6,710 bases of DNA from NCBI GenBank assembly GCA_964598255.1, contig CAZRBA010000070.1, forward strand, positions 1 through 6,710, read 5' to 3'. Every line of letters starts with the position of its first letter. Within the stretch, counting starts at the first letter, position 1. Position numbers and translations under genes: made by a program. Of this stretch, positions 6,423-6,710 are shown piece by piece. The notes beneath the pieces were generated by a model. That model saw only the letters and a program-made list of their open reading frames with translations. It had not been told where the DNA came from and made no database searches. Source of the stretch: Caldithrix sp964598255. GTDB lineage: Bacteria; Calditrichota; Calditrichia; Calditrichales; Calditrichaceae.

Positions 6423-6710
6423 ATGACCTTGCAAGAGGCATTAACACAATATTTCGGCTACCAAAATTTTCGCAAGCCGCAAAAAGAAATCATCGAACTG
6501 GTACTGCAGGGAACGCACGTGCTGGCCATTATGCCCACCGGTTCGGGCAAATCTGTTTTGTACCAGCTCCCGGCATTGCTGCTACCGGATTTAACGCTGG
6601 TTATTTCGCCGTTGATTGCCCTGATGAAAGATCAGGTGGATGCCCTGCAAAGCAAGGGAATCGAGGCCACCTTCGTTAATGCCTCTCTGAGCAAAAAAGA
6701 ACGGGAAAAG
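6423..6710 (+). CDS. recQ: RecQ-family ATP-dependent DNA helicase, N-terminal part (3' truncated by window end)
   Basis: The frame is open through the last base, giving 96 residues. Motif 0 is FGYQNFRKPQKEII (11-24), with the Gln (Q20) that contacts adenine in RecQ enzymes. Motif I (Walker A) is MPTGSGKSVLYQLPAL (37-52). Motif Ia is VISPLIALMKDQVDAL (60-75), a RecQ hallmark. RecQ enzymes unwind DNA 3' to 5' in recombination and replication-fork repair. The DEAH box, zinc-binding RQC and HRDC domains lie beyond the window, so full-length RecQ versus a shorter RecQ-like protein cannot be told. The Walker A has GSGKS where most RecQ proteins have GGGKS; this is still a valid P-loop. It is transcribed divergently from the AMMECR1 gene. 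Confidence 0.92.
   Translation, partial: MTLQEALTQYFGYQNFRKPQKEIIELVLQGTHVLAIMPTGSGKSVLYQLPALLLPDLTLVISPLIALMKDQVDALQSKGIEATFVNASLSKKEREK

Noticed and set aside
6389..6679. Plus-strand 96-codon frame overlapping the recQ start
   Set aside because: It is out of frame with the clear RecQ helicase frame (motifs 0, I, Ia) that starts at 6423 and runs off the window end.

Overview
The window reads as chromosomal DNA of a Gram-negative bacterium of the Fibrobacterota-Chlorobiota-Bacteroidota (FCB) sphere, most like Calditrichota (Caldithrix-type), Ignavibacteria or KSB1-type lineages. The main evidence is that two unrelated secreted proteins both end in the 'NYPNPFNP-TTI' plus FlgD-like Ig tail typical of type A C-terminal sorting domains (type IX/Por secretion). 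Base composition is moderate and even, genes are tightly packed, and there is no sign of an insertion sequence, phage, tRNA, rRNA or CRISPR array. The lineage call is inference; no marker gene here fixes it.

Layout. (1) At 1-762 (+) is the 3' end of a secreted GH13 alpha-amylase-type glycosidase that carries the sorting tail. (2) After a 15-base gap, 778-1344 (+) encodes a four-helix membrane protein of unknown function. (3) A strong bidirectional hairpin terminator at 1366-1395 separates this from (4) a convergent 1003-residue secreted modular protein, 1420-4431 (-). It has a signal peptide, a concanavalin-like module, an OB-fold domain, a second copy of the concanavalin-like module, a lamin-tail domain, an Fn3-like domain and the sorting tail. 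(5) A 164-base AT-rich gap holds a candidate promoter with a 10-bp-period direct repeat. (6) An overlapping minus-strand pair follows: AMMECR1-family protein (5518-6078) then a cation diffusion facilitator metal transporter (4596-5528). (7) A 344-base divergent intergenic region leads to (8) the start of a RecQ-family DNA helicase (from 6423, +), cut by the window end.

How the genes fit together. The amylase and the modular protein are both exported and probably surface-anchored or released through the same C-terminal signal, suggesting extracellular polymer handling. The modular protein combines OB and lamin-tail domains, which are typical companions of secreted nucleases, with two carbohydrate-binding-like folds, but no catalytic domain is recognisable. 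The AMMECR1 and transporter genes overlap, so they are probably co-transcribed and may be translationally coupled. RecQ is an independent housekeeping repair gene.

No clear new defence or mobile system is visible. The most unusual object is the catalytically empty, internally duplicated secreted protein.
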